DNA of 64,000 bases from Corylus avellana (lineage: Eukaryota > Streptophyta > Magnoliopsida > Fagales > Betulaceae): NCBI RefSeq assembly GCF_901000735.1, contig NC_081544.1, positions 34,733,235-34,797,234 on the forward strand, in the 5' to 3' direction. Positions 12,601 to 25,103 of the stretch are shown here, piece by piece. Positions within the stretch are counted from its first letter, which is position 1; each line of letters opens with the position of its first letter. Below the pieces are notes generated by a model that saw only the letters and a program-made list of their open reading frames with translations, was not told where the DNA came from and did no database searches. Both the position numbers and the translations under genes were made by a program.

Positions 12601-14635
12601 ATTTTTATTTAATAATATTTTATTATGCTAACATGGCATGTCTTAACTAACCCTTGTTTTTATTTATTTATTTATAACAAGAATTGATCATAGGATTGGT
12701 TGTGGCCGTCAAGTAAGCATTGTGAAAGGAATAAGAGTACTGAAAAACTTAGAAGATTGTTGTGCAGTGATTGAATGAATGAAATAGTTGTATACCTCTT
12801 GATAGCTTGTTTTCTAAATGTCACGGGCTCTCTTTTCTCTGCATGGGCCTTATCAGGTGTCTTCTTATTATTAGACAGTGCTTTAACCGAGTGTGGTGTT
12901 TGGTCACTAATTTTAAAGAATTACATATCATGCCACGTCGTGATATAGTTTTGACATATGGGCCTTGTAATTAGCTCTATCTGAGGAATGAGAGCCCCCT
13001 ATCTAGATGGATTATTCTTGAGCACACCAACTATTACTAATAATAATAAAATTAGGGACACTGATTCCACCATATGCAATGCAGCAGATAGATAAATATC
13101 ACCGACACCGTTAAAACCATAGCCTCAAGAAAAGTATCTGTATGTGGGGGGGAATGTAGAACTTTTTTTTTTCCTAATTGTTTTTATCGAAGGATGAATG
13201 TAGTACTTGATTGTACATACATTAATGATTGATGACCATGTGGATGGAAGAGGAACATGTGGGCGAAAGCTAGTAAGTTAATGTGAAAAGAGCTATTCGA
13301 CCACCAATTATCAACCCCAATATAATGGCTCTGAAGAAAAAAACAAAAAACAAAAAAGAAAGCTGAATATAATTAAGGTTCAAGCCTTAATTATATCAAA
13401 AGTGCATTGATACGAACTTTTGACAATGATATCTTAAGCCATTAATACTAACCCGACATGAATTTAATACAAAATTAAATGATTATAGTAGAATAATTTA
13501 AATTGCTTAATTAAATAAGTTGTGTATCACATTTACTATTTAATTAAGTCCCAATTAAAAAAAAAAAAAAAAATTTGTGGGTAGATGCCCTACCGATCAG
13601 GGCTCCAAGGCTAATTATTTAGAGTATAATTAATAATAAGTTATTCAACAGTGCTTTCCCACTTGAATAGAAAATATATTTCAAACCAATGATGATAATT
13701 GATAAGAGCACGACAGTATATTTATATTGTATCTGAATCAAGTATCCAATGGACTCCATTTCTATTATGTCATCCTGGATTGAAGACGTACGTCTCATAT
13801 ATTTATATATATATATGATCGACTCTTGCAAAATGTTAATGCAAGTAATGATTAGATCATGTGGTGGCGTAGGGAATTAATAATGTCAACATCTTCCTCT
13901 ATTTCTCACTTATCAACTTAATTATAATTGAATCATTATGTCAAACTTGCTTTATCATATAATAATGTCCAGATTTATTTTGTTTTATTATTTTTTTTTT
14001 TCATTTACGTTTATAAGCATACCAACATGCCTAATTATTTTGCAAGGATCCTTCACATGAATAAAGTTGGCAGATAATATATCTTAATATGTTCATGATA
14101 AAAGTGATTTCATAATGAAACAAGAAAAAAAAAAAAAAAAAAAGTTAAACGTTAGAGGGATTAACCCCTTTTGACAGTGTTTATAATTTTTGATACGACT
14201 CGCGAATCCAATATATAATTAAGGTGTTGGGGTTGAGGAGTTTAATCCATTTAATTAAATGAGTAGGATTTGGTTTGACCTATATAGTCTTATACTTACG
14301 CTTCAACATTCGACATAATAGCTGGTAATTTTTGCATAACTTATGAATTCGACACAAACTCAGTACAAAATTAAATAGTTAGAATTGAGGAGTTTGATCC
14401 GTTTACTCAACCGAAAGTTTTGTACACAGGCAGATTAACCACACCCCTTTTCCTCCCCAACTCCCAAAAAAAAAAAAAAAAAAAAAAAAATAGCCCAAGA
14501 GGGATTAGCTTGGAATAGGATAGAACTTCATAGAACTTCATAGAACTTCAAACAGGGCCTATGATTGAGACGCATACAAGGTATGGCCACATTGTTGTCT
14601 CATTCTTTACGCTTATCAGATTTATAAGAAACCTG

Positions 14636-14675
14636 GAGAGAGAGAGAGAGAGAGAGAGAGACAAAGAGAGAGAGA
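14636..14675. repeat. (GA)n microsatellite
   Basis: A near-perfect GA dinucleotide run interrupted once by CAA. Confidence 0.9.
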
Positions 14676-15576
14676 GGAATGGGTATGTTGTGGGTTCAGA
14701 TTGGATTTGAATTGGGCCGGTCATGAAGACCCAACGGGCCAACACAGATCATGCCCACATTTTGGGTCCCATTAATAATTAATGATATGGAAAAAAGTGA
14801 GTGAACCTCATGATATGGAAAGATCCAAAACAAGAAATAAGACAAAAGGATGTGGAAGTGGCATTCCGTGACATTTTCATATTGGGAAAAGCGAGACAAT
14901 AAAGAAAGAAAAAAAAAAAAAAAAAAAATCTTTTTGTCTTCAACGTCGGCTACTCTTCTTCAAATACACACCCTCACGTTAAGGACTTGAAAATGCTAAC
15001 TTGCCCCATAAGGATCCACCTGCACACAACTCTCCATCGGAGAACTTTAGTCCTTGCTTGTTAATGTTATTACAAACCCTGCAAAAAATGAAGTTACACG
15101 TGGACTTAGATGGCTAATTATTTGTTGATAGATTACCGATTGTTTCAAAAGTTTAAATTAATAAGATTTTTTTTAAAGTTTAAATTTACAAGAAAACCTA
15201 AATTTAATCATTTAAATCTCATTTGTTTTGAAATAAAACGTTGTTTAGCTTATACGAAAATGAACAAATATATATATTTTTTTATATATTTTTATTTAAT
15301 CATATTAACCTATAAAAATTTAAAATAAAATTTTATTCACAACTAAAAAAATCAACCTCAAAATTATGTTTAATTAAAATACACACGCATTATTCATATA
15401 ATCTGAGGAGGAGCTGTGAGAAAGAAAGTGATGACGAAAAGGAGTTGTAAAGAAAAAGAGACTTGCAATTGTTCTTCCATATTATTTGCAATTTGGACAG
15501 GTAATTATGAGATGATCCTTGTGAGAACTACTTGCTTTTGAGCCTTGTGAGAACTACTTGCTTAAGCAGGTGTTCA

Positions 15577-15658
15577 GGTAAGTTGAGAGTTATTCGGGCA
15601 AGTAGGGCTCAAAAGGAGGTAAGTTGAGAGTTGTTCGGGCAAGTAGGGCTCAAAAGGA
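15577..15658. repeat. 41-bp direct tandem repeat, two copies
   Basis: Two copies start at 15577 and 15618 with one mismatch visible (GAGAGTTATTCGGG versus GAGAGTTGTTCGGG). Just before them, a shorter unit GTGAGAACTACTTGCTT also occurs twice (about 15517-15563). GGCTCAAAAGG in the 41-bp unit is partly inverted relative to CTTTTGAGCC at about 15536-15545, so the block could form a hairpin. Confidence 0.75.
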
Positions 15659-16510
15659 GCTCTCTTACAATTGTCAGAATGAGGGTGCAAGAGTATATAT
15701 ATACATAAGTTTTTGAATGATGTAGAAATATGTACACTCAGCCTTTTGCTTTTTTGGGTAATTCTTGTGACATGACAACTTTCTTCTCACAAGAAATGAG
15801 AGGAATATCAGTGGTCATGTCATTTATAAAAAGCCCACTTGAGCCCAGCAAGACCCATTTACCTTCAAGCTGGGGTCGATCGATGGGTTTCTAGTGTTCC
15901 TTGTAAAAAGTAAGAATTCATTAATTGTAACAAGAAAAAAGTCAGCCTTTCTTATCTTTATAGGTTTCTAGTGTTCCTTGCTGACACCTCTACCCTTGCA
16001 TGTTTTTTGTCCTTGCGGGACTCCTTAATTGAACTCTCGGCGTGCAATCAACTGTACTAACCAATTAATCACCTCCATACGCAAGAGATGTGCAAATATA
16101 TTTTTCTTTTAAAATGATGAAACCTAAGTGAACAACAACCGTCCAATAAAAGAGATGATGTTGATGCATGAAGGCATTTTGTTTTTTGTTTTCACAAAGT
16201 CGTACGTAGGTAATTAAGCAGATGAGATGACTAATGAATTGAATTAGAGATAAAATAGGTTATAATGAACCTTGACAAATGTATCAACTATTAACTACTT
16301 GAAGCCTAAGTGCAAGCCAATTTTTCAGATATCAACAACCCACGTCCCTGTGTACCTAGCTTGAACCTTCACAATTTTTTTTTTTCTTTGTTTCTATGTA
16401 CAAAATAAACAAGGAAATCTAAACACCAAATGCTGATAATGTGATGATGATAAATTAGAGGATAAAGCATATGTGGTGCAAGTAGAGAGGCAGGTAAAGC
16501 TAAGTAACAG

Positions 16511-16809
16511 CTAGTTGAGATCAATATCAACCAGCTCTGGGCTTCCCCTTTCGGTCTGGTTGGCAACAAGCTCTATGCCCAGCTGCCCTTTATCTCCAGC
16601 ACCAAATGCATATAGCTTTCCTGATTCAGTAAGGGCAAAAGTGTGGGCGTTCCAGTATATGGAATTGGTGAGGCTGACCTGTACCACACGCTCATTTACT
16701 TGCTTCAATGATGTTACCAGCTCTGGGCTTAACACATTTGCATGCCTATTTCCCTGAAACATACAACATATCAAACACAACCAATATAATTCAGAAACTT
16801 CATCAAATT

Positions 16810-16847
<38 letters not shown>

Positions 16848-19248
16848 CTCTCTCTCTACAATCACTAAATGCAGCATTGCTATCATTGAATCTATAGCTC
16901 CAGGTGTCAATAGTGACCTTATTATACTCTTTCCCAAAACATCAGAGTATGCACTGGCAATGACAAGCACATTATTGAGATATGGAAATTGGAAATTAAA
17001 CAAATGGTATGTAAAATGAATGATAAGCCAAAAAATAAATTGGGAAACTTAACCACTTGGTCAAATTATTCATTATAATTAAACTTTAGACAATAAGATC
17101 AAGATATGGAGGCATAATTAATGGTGTCCAAGGCCCAAGGATGTATGAAGCAGTCCTTAAAAAAAAAAAAAAAAAAAAAAAAAAACAGAAAACTGCATAC
17201 AATCTACCCATTGAAACCAGATTAAGCCAAATTAATAGATAAGATGATAAAGAAAAAGGAAGAAGCTAGACCTGTCCATCAGCACCGGCATTATGTCCAA
17301 GACTAGAGGATTCTCCACAGCCAAATGAATATACATCACCATCATCAGAGACCACAAAGGTTGTGTAATCCCCTGTAGCAACATGAACTGCTTTCACATT
17401 GCTCAAGGATTCCACCACCTTAGGAACTGATTCACACTCTTCATTCCCATGACCCAAGCACCCGTAACGCCCCCAACCCCATGTACAGACCCGTCCATCC
17501 CGCCCTACCACAGCAGCATGCCAAGCACCAGCTGCAACAACTATTGGCTGAAGGCTCAAAAGCTGAAACTGTTCAATTAGTCGGGGGTACTTCTCATCGG
17601 TTCTTGCACCATGTCCAAGCTTCCCACCCAAGCCACACCCAACAGAGTATACTGACCTGATATAATTAAAAGAATAAAGAGCAAGCAACTTGGTAATTAT
17701 ATCCAATGCATTTATTAGAAGCTATGCAGCTCTATAAGAAAATAAGTTAGATGCCGATCAGGCTTTTGTAACGTCACATCCCTGTTAGAAGTTTGGAACT
17801 TTTGGGATAGTAAATGAAAAAAATCCTGAAGATGTCTTCTTTGAACCAATTTGGAAATGAATTTGAAAGATGATTTTTATCGTGAAATAAAAAAGCACCA
17901 CATGTCCGAATATCAATTATAAAGGAAAGATCTACGTGTATGTTGTCACTTAGAAACTACTCAGCATGTTGAGAAATTTTGAAACTTTGCGACATGATGA
18001 AAATCTTCTTATGAACTTCCCAAAATTGTATTAAAACTATTAGAATGCCATCTCAAGATAAAGAAATGAAGACAGCTCACATGCCACTAGGTTGACAGGC
18101 CAGAGCAAGAAGGTAGCAGTATCCGGCTGCAATTTGCACCACTGGTATGTTTTCCAGTGCCCCCAACAAAGGATGGGGCTCCACATCATTTGGGTCGGTC
18201 TGGTGACCAAGTTTGACATCGTTGCCCCAAGAAAATGTATAAACCCTGCCTTCTCGTGACAGGACAGCCGTGAAGAAATTTCCAATTGCTGCTTGCACCA
18301 CAAATATGTTTTTCAACGACTCAACCAGCTGTGGAGTAGTAACCAATTTAGCTCCTTGAACTCCATACTCGGCTTCACCAAAGGAGTCCTTTCCGAAGGC
18401 GTAAACCCGGCCAGCATCGCTGATCAGCATTGTCTTGCCAGCCCCAGCAGCTGCTTGGATAATTCGAATGCCTTGCAGAGATCTGCAACATAATGCAGTT
18501 CAATTAACTTTCCCTTAAGTCAAGTAGTTTCCTTTCCATATTCTTGTATTTACAGTAATGGTCAAACGGTTGCAACCTGATTGGCTGAGGCCGCCATTCC
18601 TCTTCAGTGGTGCCATGTCCAAGCTGTCCTGAGCTGTTAGAGCCGAATGAGTAAACAGCTCCCATTGATGTCACAGCAATACTGTGACCGGGCCCTGCTA
18701 TCGCCTGCGATTTCTCCCTCCTGCAACATGCTTCTCCAGCCAGCAAAAACCGCAGGACCAGCTTCCATGACCCCCCACATCTACGCTTCAACTCTTGGCG
18801 TTCTTCTGTGGTCATTGGCCTAAATATAGCCCTCTTTTGGCACATGTCCAGAGCAGCAAGCTCCGATAAGGACAATTCAAAGTCAGGGGGAAAGTTTGCA
18901 GGCTGCCTAAAGAAGGAGCATGTTGCCTGCAACAGGCACATTCAAAATCAAGTCAGCAGCATTATCAATTCTAACATTGCAAAACATCTTTATTCTCAAA
19001 ATGTACATAATAAGGACACTTGCCTCTAGTTTTGCAAGATCTTGAGGATCCAAATGACATGCTGTCAGGACATGGAGGACAATGGAGGGATTGGCAGACA
19101 AGGGGAATTCTCCAGGGATGGAATCCCCGAAGCAATGGCGTTGCTGTCGCTGAAATGCTGGTACAGGTGAGGAAACAATAGCAGTAATTGGCTGGTCAGG
19201 AATGTTATGGTATTGAATAGTTGGGGTTCCACTCGTTGTGGCGTCCAT
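16511..19248 (-). CDS. RCC1-repeat protein with F-box-like N-terminus
   Basis: Five exons on the minus strand: 19248-19024, 18926-18577, 18482-18081, 17656-17272 and 16753-16511. They total 1605 nt or 534 residues. The N-terminal quarter has an F-box-like stretch around residues 45-80 (PSIVLHVLTACHLDPQDLAK, then CSFFRQP). From about residue 140 to the end are RCC1-type repeats, seen as recurring G-x-V-Y-x-F-G and GQLGHG-like motifs (VYSFGSNSSGQLGHG, VYSVGCGLGGKLGHG, VCTWGWGRYGCLGHG). These normally form a seven-bladed propeller used for protein or chromatin contacts. It resembles an uncharacterised plant RCC1 family that includes, from memory, Arabidopsis At3g02300. Intron 1 appears to be GC-AG. 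The substrate and the exact role are unknown. A leader intron upstream is likely. Confidence 0.88.
16813..16857. repeat. (CT)n microsatellite in an intron of the RCC1 gene
   Basis: A CT run interrupted once by G, lying in the last intron (16754-17271) of the RCC1-repeat gene. Confidence 0.9.
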
Positions 19249-20560
19249 GGGCACTGCCACAGTTTGCAGTGCCCAAACTTGGCGAATGAGTAGATGCAAA
19301 TTGCTGTGAATTAGGAAGACACGAGCACAAAAAATTATTACAGTACTCTCGCCAATGAGTATCCAATGCCTAGATTTAAATATATCTTACTATTTATATC
19401 CATTAGTAACTTATCAAAAAACTATTTATATCCATTAGTGGAATATTGGGTAGATGTATCTACCTTGAAATATGTATGGATCAGCAAACTTCAAGTCTCA
19501 AACCTACAGACAAAACGCATGTTCATAAAATTTCCTTGTATGACAGAAACTGAATTATATAACAAACTATCTCCATTTCAAGAAACCCATTTTCTGAAAC
19601 AGACCTAAATGAAAAATCATCCTATAGAAACAAAGGTGTACATAGATGTACCAAAGGAATTTGTGAACCGATCATTGAAAAGTTAAGCTCAACCCAACTG
19701 AAAACAGCCCATCCAAATTGAAAGGACCAGCAGTAACTCGCACATATTATCAATTCGATGAGTCAAAGATATGAATTTAAAACACGCCAAAAGAAGAAAA
19801 CGTTGAAGAGAAGAATACCAATTCTCCATGGGAAGGATATTCCACATCCAAAAGAAACCCCAAAAGAAAAGAATTTTGATATGAAAAGAAAAACTCCTAT
19901 TCACGTAAATTCATCATAGCTTTAAAAAGCCAGATCAACACGATCAAAATGAACCAAGCAAGCCAATTCCAACACCCATCCTTCAAAACTCAGAACAGGG
20001 GTCACAATCATAAACAATCTTCCGTAGAAACGACAAAAAAAAAGTCTATCTTTTTAGAATACCCAGATCGTAATATCTATCATACAATCCGATTGACAAG
20101 AAAACTTGATCAGCAACCAAAAGAAGAAAAAACACAATCTACCAAAAACAGAACACAACCACATATGCTTAAACAACTTTTCCATCTGTACATTATGATC
20201 ATTACAGATCGAAACAGAACAATTCAGAAACGAGGATTACATATCAGAGAAACCAGGATTCTTCAAAACCCATCTGCATCCGTCAACAACTGCACAAAAT
20301 TTGCCTTTATTCTTAACCAAAAACAGCAAAACTTGGATCAAATTGGAGAGAGAGAAAGTGGGTGTCTGATCAGAGACTGGTCAGTTATCTTAGACGGTGG
20401 AATACGAATTAGGCTTGGGATTTTTCCAAAGATATGAGAGAAAAGGAAGGGAATTTTGTAGTGAATGAATAATTTTTAGCTTTTTTAATTTCCAATGGGA
20501 GGTTGTGTATCTCTTCTTCTATATCTATACGTTTTCTAAAGCGATGAGGTGTCTCGAGGT
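19249..20560 (-). other. Probable 5' leader with intron of the RCC1-repeat gene
   Basis: No coding potential fits on the minus strand. A plausible leader acceptor (TTCACAG) lies near 19304, and a pyrimidine-rich leader-like stretch lies near 20340-20530. I infer a 5' UTR exon near 20.4-20.5 kb joined by a leader intron of about 1 kb. A 162-codon open frame on the other strand (19949-20437) is low in complexity and is treated as chance. Confidence 0.35.
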
Positions 20561-20590
20561 GGTGAAGCAGCAAAATGCTACATTACCATA

Positions 20591-20598
20591 TATTTATA
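20591..20598 (-). promoter_or_regulatory. Possible TATA box for the RCC1-repeat gene
   Basis: TATAAATA on the minus strand, about 60 bp upstream of the pyrimidine-rich leader-like stretch. Assignment depends on the inferred leader exon. Confidence 0.35.
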
Positions 20599-20599
20599 C

Positions 20600-23500
20600 T
20601 CTAGGTGGTTTGACACGTCAGCTTCCTCGTGAGTCGTGACTATGGTAACTCCGTAACCTTAACCTATGGTCGAACGAAAACCATGGTGAACTATTCTATT
20701 GACGAAAAGAAGACAACGTTGGTGAACAAAAAACATTTATTGAAGTGTTATTTAGACTAACTAAACTTTAAATTCTGATGGGATATAGATTTTTTTTTTT
20801 TTTTCAAAATTGGATTAATACTCTTCAAATGTTGAGTAATATTAGGAAGATAACTTTTTTGTTTTTGTCCTTCAAAACGTGATCACCAGTAAATCAAAAT
20901 TTAATTTAATAATGATCTTATCAAATTTAATAGTAATTTTAAAAATCAGATCACATTTAAAAATACATGAGAAAAACAAAAGTCTTCCTTCTAACATTAA
21001 TCATTCAAAAATATGAGTTTTGTATATGTTTAACCAAAGACTGAGTTAGAAAAAATTTATTCAATTTGGTTAATTTGAAAGAAAGCTCTATATATTTTTC
21101 TAATCATACCCTATTTAATTAATTTCTATTAATTATGTGTAGAGAATTATTGGAACACATGCATGAGTAATCTACGAGCACAAAATTAATCATCCAATTT
21201 AATGGTATATTTAATTATATAAAAAATCCTAATATAATGAAATTGGAGGATGAGTCACATGCTACACCAAGAATATTCTATGATGGGCTTTGGTTTTTCG
21301 CATCAGAAGATGCTGGATATTGGGCCATCAACGCGATAGATAGGATAGGGACTCTTATCTATCTTATGGAGGAGTTGATGATCGATGACATCATGATCGA
21401 AGACATGAACAGCAGTATAATAGAAGTAAAAAAAAAAAAAACGTGTAATTAATGGCAGACATTAGGCAAAGGGACCATGTATCCACCAGGAAAGGCGAAC
21501 GTGTGAAGCACGGAGGTTGCTTCTTCAACTCTCGCATGTGGCATCGTAAAGGGTCTACAAAACAACATAATAAAGAAGAGTGAGACAGATGGAGAAGGGT
21601 CCACGTACGTACATGTCCAAGAAGTTGCTTCTTCTGCACCTTTTCTTGAAGAGCTCGATCTCTGGCTAATTTGCACTTTGCAGGGATGATGGCGCAGGCA
21701 GTGGCAGCAGTTGTGGTCCGGGGGGGTGGGGGCTCAAGATTTGTTGAGATTTTTATTAGCCTTCAGTTGTATGATCTTCTTCTTCTTAATTCTAAGCTTG
21801 TGCTTTAACTTGAAAAGTGGAGCATTTTGATCTTTTTGTGCAGGCGCAGCAATAATTTGAGGAAGGTGAGGAGCATAAAGAGCCCAGCTGGAGTGGAGGT
21901 GTTCCTTAAAGCATTGAATCTGTCATCCTCGTTGTTTCACTGTAAAGGGTCCATTGGGTGAAGGGTAGCCATGTCGGTTTTTGTTACAAATTGACAACAT
22001 TTGGAAAAACATGAAAAAACAGGATAATTAGTCATAACTCATGCATGCACCTCATGAATCATGGATGCATGCCATATTTTGGTTGACTTTCTTATGCAAA
22101 TGGGAAAACTTTGGTTTCCAACCAGGATGCTAAGGTTGTAAAACAATGATGAAGGAAAGAAACTCTCTGAACAAGCCAACTACTCGAAGCATTAATACTC
22201 ACATATATACTCCTGCAGCTGATCATAATTAACTTCAATCTGCAATACTATATATATATATGTCATGCTGTAATTAATAGTATATCATAAAATTTGTTGG
22301 GATAATAAATGAGGATATGGCCTAAACTTAAAGCTTATTTAATATAAAATACCCACTCAAGCAGCCCACTCTATGACAATATTCATGAGCTCTCTCTCTT
22401 TAAAAATAGAGCAGATGGAGGCATTATCTCTCTCTTAGAAACCTTTTGGTTTGTTTCTTTCTGTACTGAATCAAGCATTGAAGTGTCCCTGGTCTCTTGA
22501 GGGAGTGACGAATTGAATTTCTATGATCATTTTTTCAGTTTTGCAGGAAGTCTGTCGTGAGTCCGACTGTCAAAAAAATCTGTTATAATAGAATTCATAA
22601 TGATTGTAAATTTATACTTGTACGTGGTGATTATTATTTATACCAACTATCAAAGGTCATTGCTTCACAAACTAATCGGAAAACAAAAGTGGTATTAGTG
22701 GCACCTTAATTAGAAAGTTAGTTCAACATTAGGAATATGGATTCACATTGAATGCTAAGTTCTATATTAGTTTCTTACTAGATAAGATTAGGTTTCATAA
22801 GTGATTATAGGAAGTTTCAATTATAACTTGACTTTTAATCCTTTTGGGGTAATAGTACGAATGTGAGTCACATTTTCATAAATTTAAAATATAAGTAGAT
22901 TTGATGTATTAATCACATAATTGGAAGGTTGGATTATAAAGTTGATAAATTTAAGGTTCCTCTAGAAACGAGGGGATACAAAAAGTCAGGTACATATATA
23001 GCTGCATTTGTTAAAATTCTCATCTACCATTTGTTATGTTCAGTTCTCGAAATCAAAACATTAACAGACAACTCAAAACACAAAACACTCAAAATGTTTA
23101 CTTTTTATGTTACATTAGAATAATTTTTCAAACAGAAAACATCCTCCCAAAAAAGACATTAACAGACGTACCCATGAGATTCCAAGAAGGAACAAAAATG
23201 AGAAAGAATAAAGTAAAAGATATTCTTGGTTGTGCTTTTTTTCTTTTCAACTTTTCAATTTATGGTAGGGAACCAAAACTTACTCGGCAAGCAGATTCCA
23301 ATTACAGCAAATTCAAAGGAGATAAGTATATATATATATATGTGTGTGTGTGTATTGAAAGTTGTGTGAAACTTGGGTGTTTAAAGCATCTTCGGTGGAT
23401 TTGCCCATCAATTTGCCATCTGTTTAAGGAACAGACATATGCATGCATTTTCATTAGCTGTCGTTTTTCAACGAAAACATAACTTTTCATCATGTAGCTA

Positions 23501-24591
23501 GCTTCTATGAGAAACATGATCTTCTTAAAGGCCGTAAATATTTTTGCCAAACAGAAGCCAATATTAAAAGCACCGGCTCATAATTAATAACCTTAATCAT
23601 GGTTTCTTTTTTTTTCTTTTTTTTTTTTTCAAAGCACTCCGTGTCATAGTTATCATTTTCTTCCTATTACAGGATGATAATTCTTTTTCATATTGTCTCT
23701 TCCAACCATTTCAAGTAACTTGATTGACCCGCCACTAAAATTATTGTCATATGCTAAAGAGTACTATACTCTTAATTGAAGTTTTACGGTACTCTAGCCT
23801 TTACTACATTCCTTACAAATTCATTGTCACGTGAATTTCTTTGTAAACATAATAAATATTGTAATAGTCCACATAATAATTCACTTTTTAGTGATTAATA
23901 TAACATATATCATGTAGATTGTCCCGTCAATTTGCGAACGACTTATATAGGTAGGAAAAGCTCTTAGTGCTTTATCAGGACATTTGTGTCAATTGGCAAC
24001 CATCATGTGGAAAGTTTTTACATTATTGCACTAAAATCTCGGGGGAAAATAATGGTTGATACCTTTTCAATGACTAGTAGTCGAATATTTTTAGTATAGT
24101 CCACGGCTCCTCAAACAAAGATGAGGGTACAGCATCATCATCCATTATGTACAAGATTTGTATAACATGACTAAACAAACCTGCTTTGAAATGGACAGCA
24201 GCATGTGTATTTTCTACAACACTTCTACTTTATTTCATGTCAGAGAATAATTTTATCTTCTCAGAGTCTAATCAGAAAGTTAATTTTATTTTGTCTTAGA
24301 CTATAATTTTACCTTACACCTCCTCCGCAATTTATGTTACGGAAACCTTTATTTAATTAAGAAAGCAATTAAAACTTACACCGTAACAATGGGTTGGTGA
24401 AAAAAAAGCTAACATAGCTTCTATAGTTTTGATCCCCACCCCTACACACCTATACACCTGAGGTGAAAAAATATTCTTCATACCAACCAAACAATAAGAA
24501 ATTAGTGATTTTCTCTCGGAAATCCATTTTATGTCAAACAAATGCGGCTTAAGAATATTAATAATTATCCAGATCTCATCATGTGTACGCT
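20600..24591. other. Gene-poor region before the Helitron-like element
   Basis: Mostly AT-rich DNA without recognisable elements, apart from a TA/GT microsatellite at about 23326-23354 and the weak coding-like stretch at 21449-21960 listed separately. Confidence 0.45.
21449..21960 (-). other. Possible decayed or unrecognised small gene
   Basis: This stretch is less AT-rich than its surroundings. On the minus strand one frame from about 21755 to 21603 reads through PAKCKLARDRALQEKVQKK, followed by GT donors near 21612-21600. An acceptor at 21555-21556 opens a last segment ending in PGGYMVPLPNVCH and a stop at 21449-21451. Upstream (about 21790-21910) another frame gives FKEHLHSSWALYAPHLPQI. 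No single gene model joins all parts cleanly, and I do not recognise the protein. It may be a degraded gene or chance. Confidence 0.2.
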
Positions 24592-24983
24592 TCTAATATA
24601 ATATATAATAGGAGAGTTTTTAGTAGGAGGGCATAAAATTTCAACATGTGGCGATTTAAAATGCTACCAAGTGTCATATAATAGGAGAGTTTTTAGTAGG
24701 AGGGCATAAAATTTCAACATGTGGCGATTTAAAATGCTGTCAAGTGTCATTTTAAGTTAAAAACAATCAAAAGTTGTCATGTTTCACACTTTCACTTAAA
24801 CACTGCTTCCCCTTCCATTAAACGTGAAAAACTAACCGTCTTTACATTTTCAATTTAAAATGCTGTCAAGTGTCATTTTAAGTTAAAAACAATCAAAAGT
24901 TGTCATGTTTCACACTTTCACTTAAACACTGCTTCCCCTTCCATTAAACGTGAAAAACTAACCGTCTTTACATTTTCAAACGT

Positions 24984-25103
24984 CACATACGATAACAAAC
25001 GAATAGAAAATCATATTCGTCAACAAGGTTTTCTTCTCTTTCACATACGACAATAGACGAACAGAAAATCATCTTCGTCAACAAGGTTTTCTTCTCTTTC
25101 TTT
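24984..25103. repeat. 58-bp direct repeat inside the Helitron-like element
   Basis: CACATACGA begins copies at 24984 and 25042, each running through AAATCAT..TTCGTCAACAAGG and TTTTCTTCTCTTTC. The same pair recurs from about 25568 in the second large copy. Confidence 0.8.

Larger units (their letters stand above)
9640..16500. other. Long gene-poor intergenic region (~6.9 kb)
   Basis: AT-rich DNA with long A runs (for example near 10206-10238, 14126-14144, 14467-14490 and 14907-14928) and a GA microsatellite at about 14636-14675. A 10-bp unit ATAGAACTTC is repeated three times near 14522-14551, and there is a 41-bp direct repeat at 15577-15658. Open frames here are short and low-complexity. 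I see no supported gene, tRNA or microRNA precursor. Confidence 0.5.

Noticed and set aside
19949..20437. 162-codon open frame on the plus strand
   Set aside because: It lies antisense to the inferred leader intron of the RCC1-repeat gene, is rich in Gln/Asn/Lys from A-rich DNA, and shows no domain.
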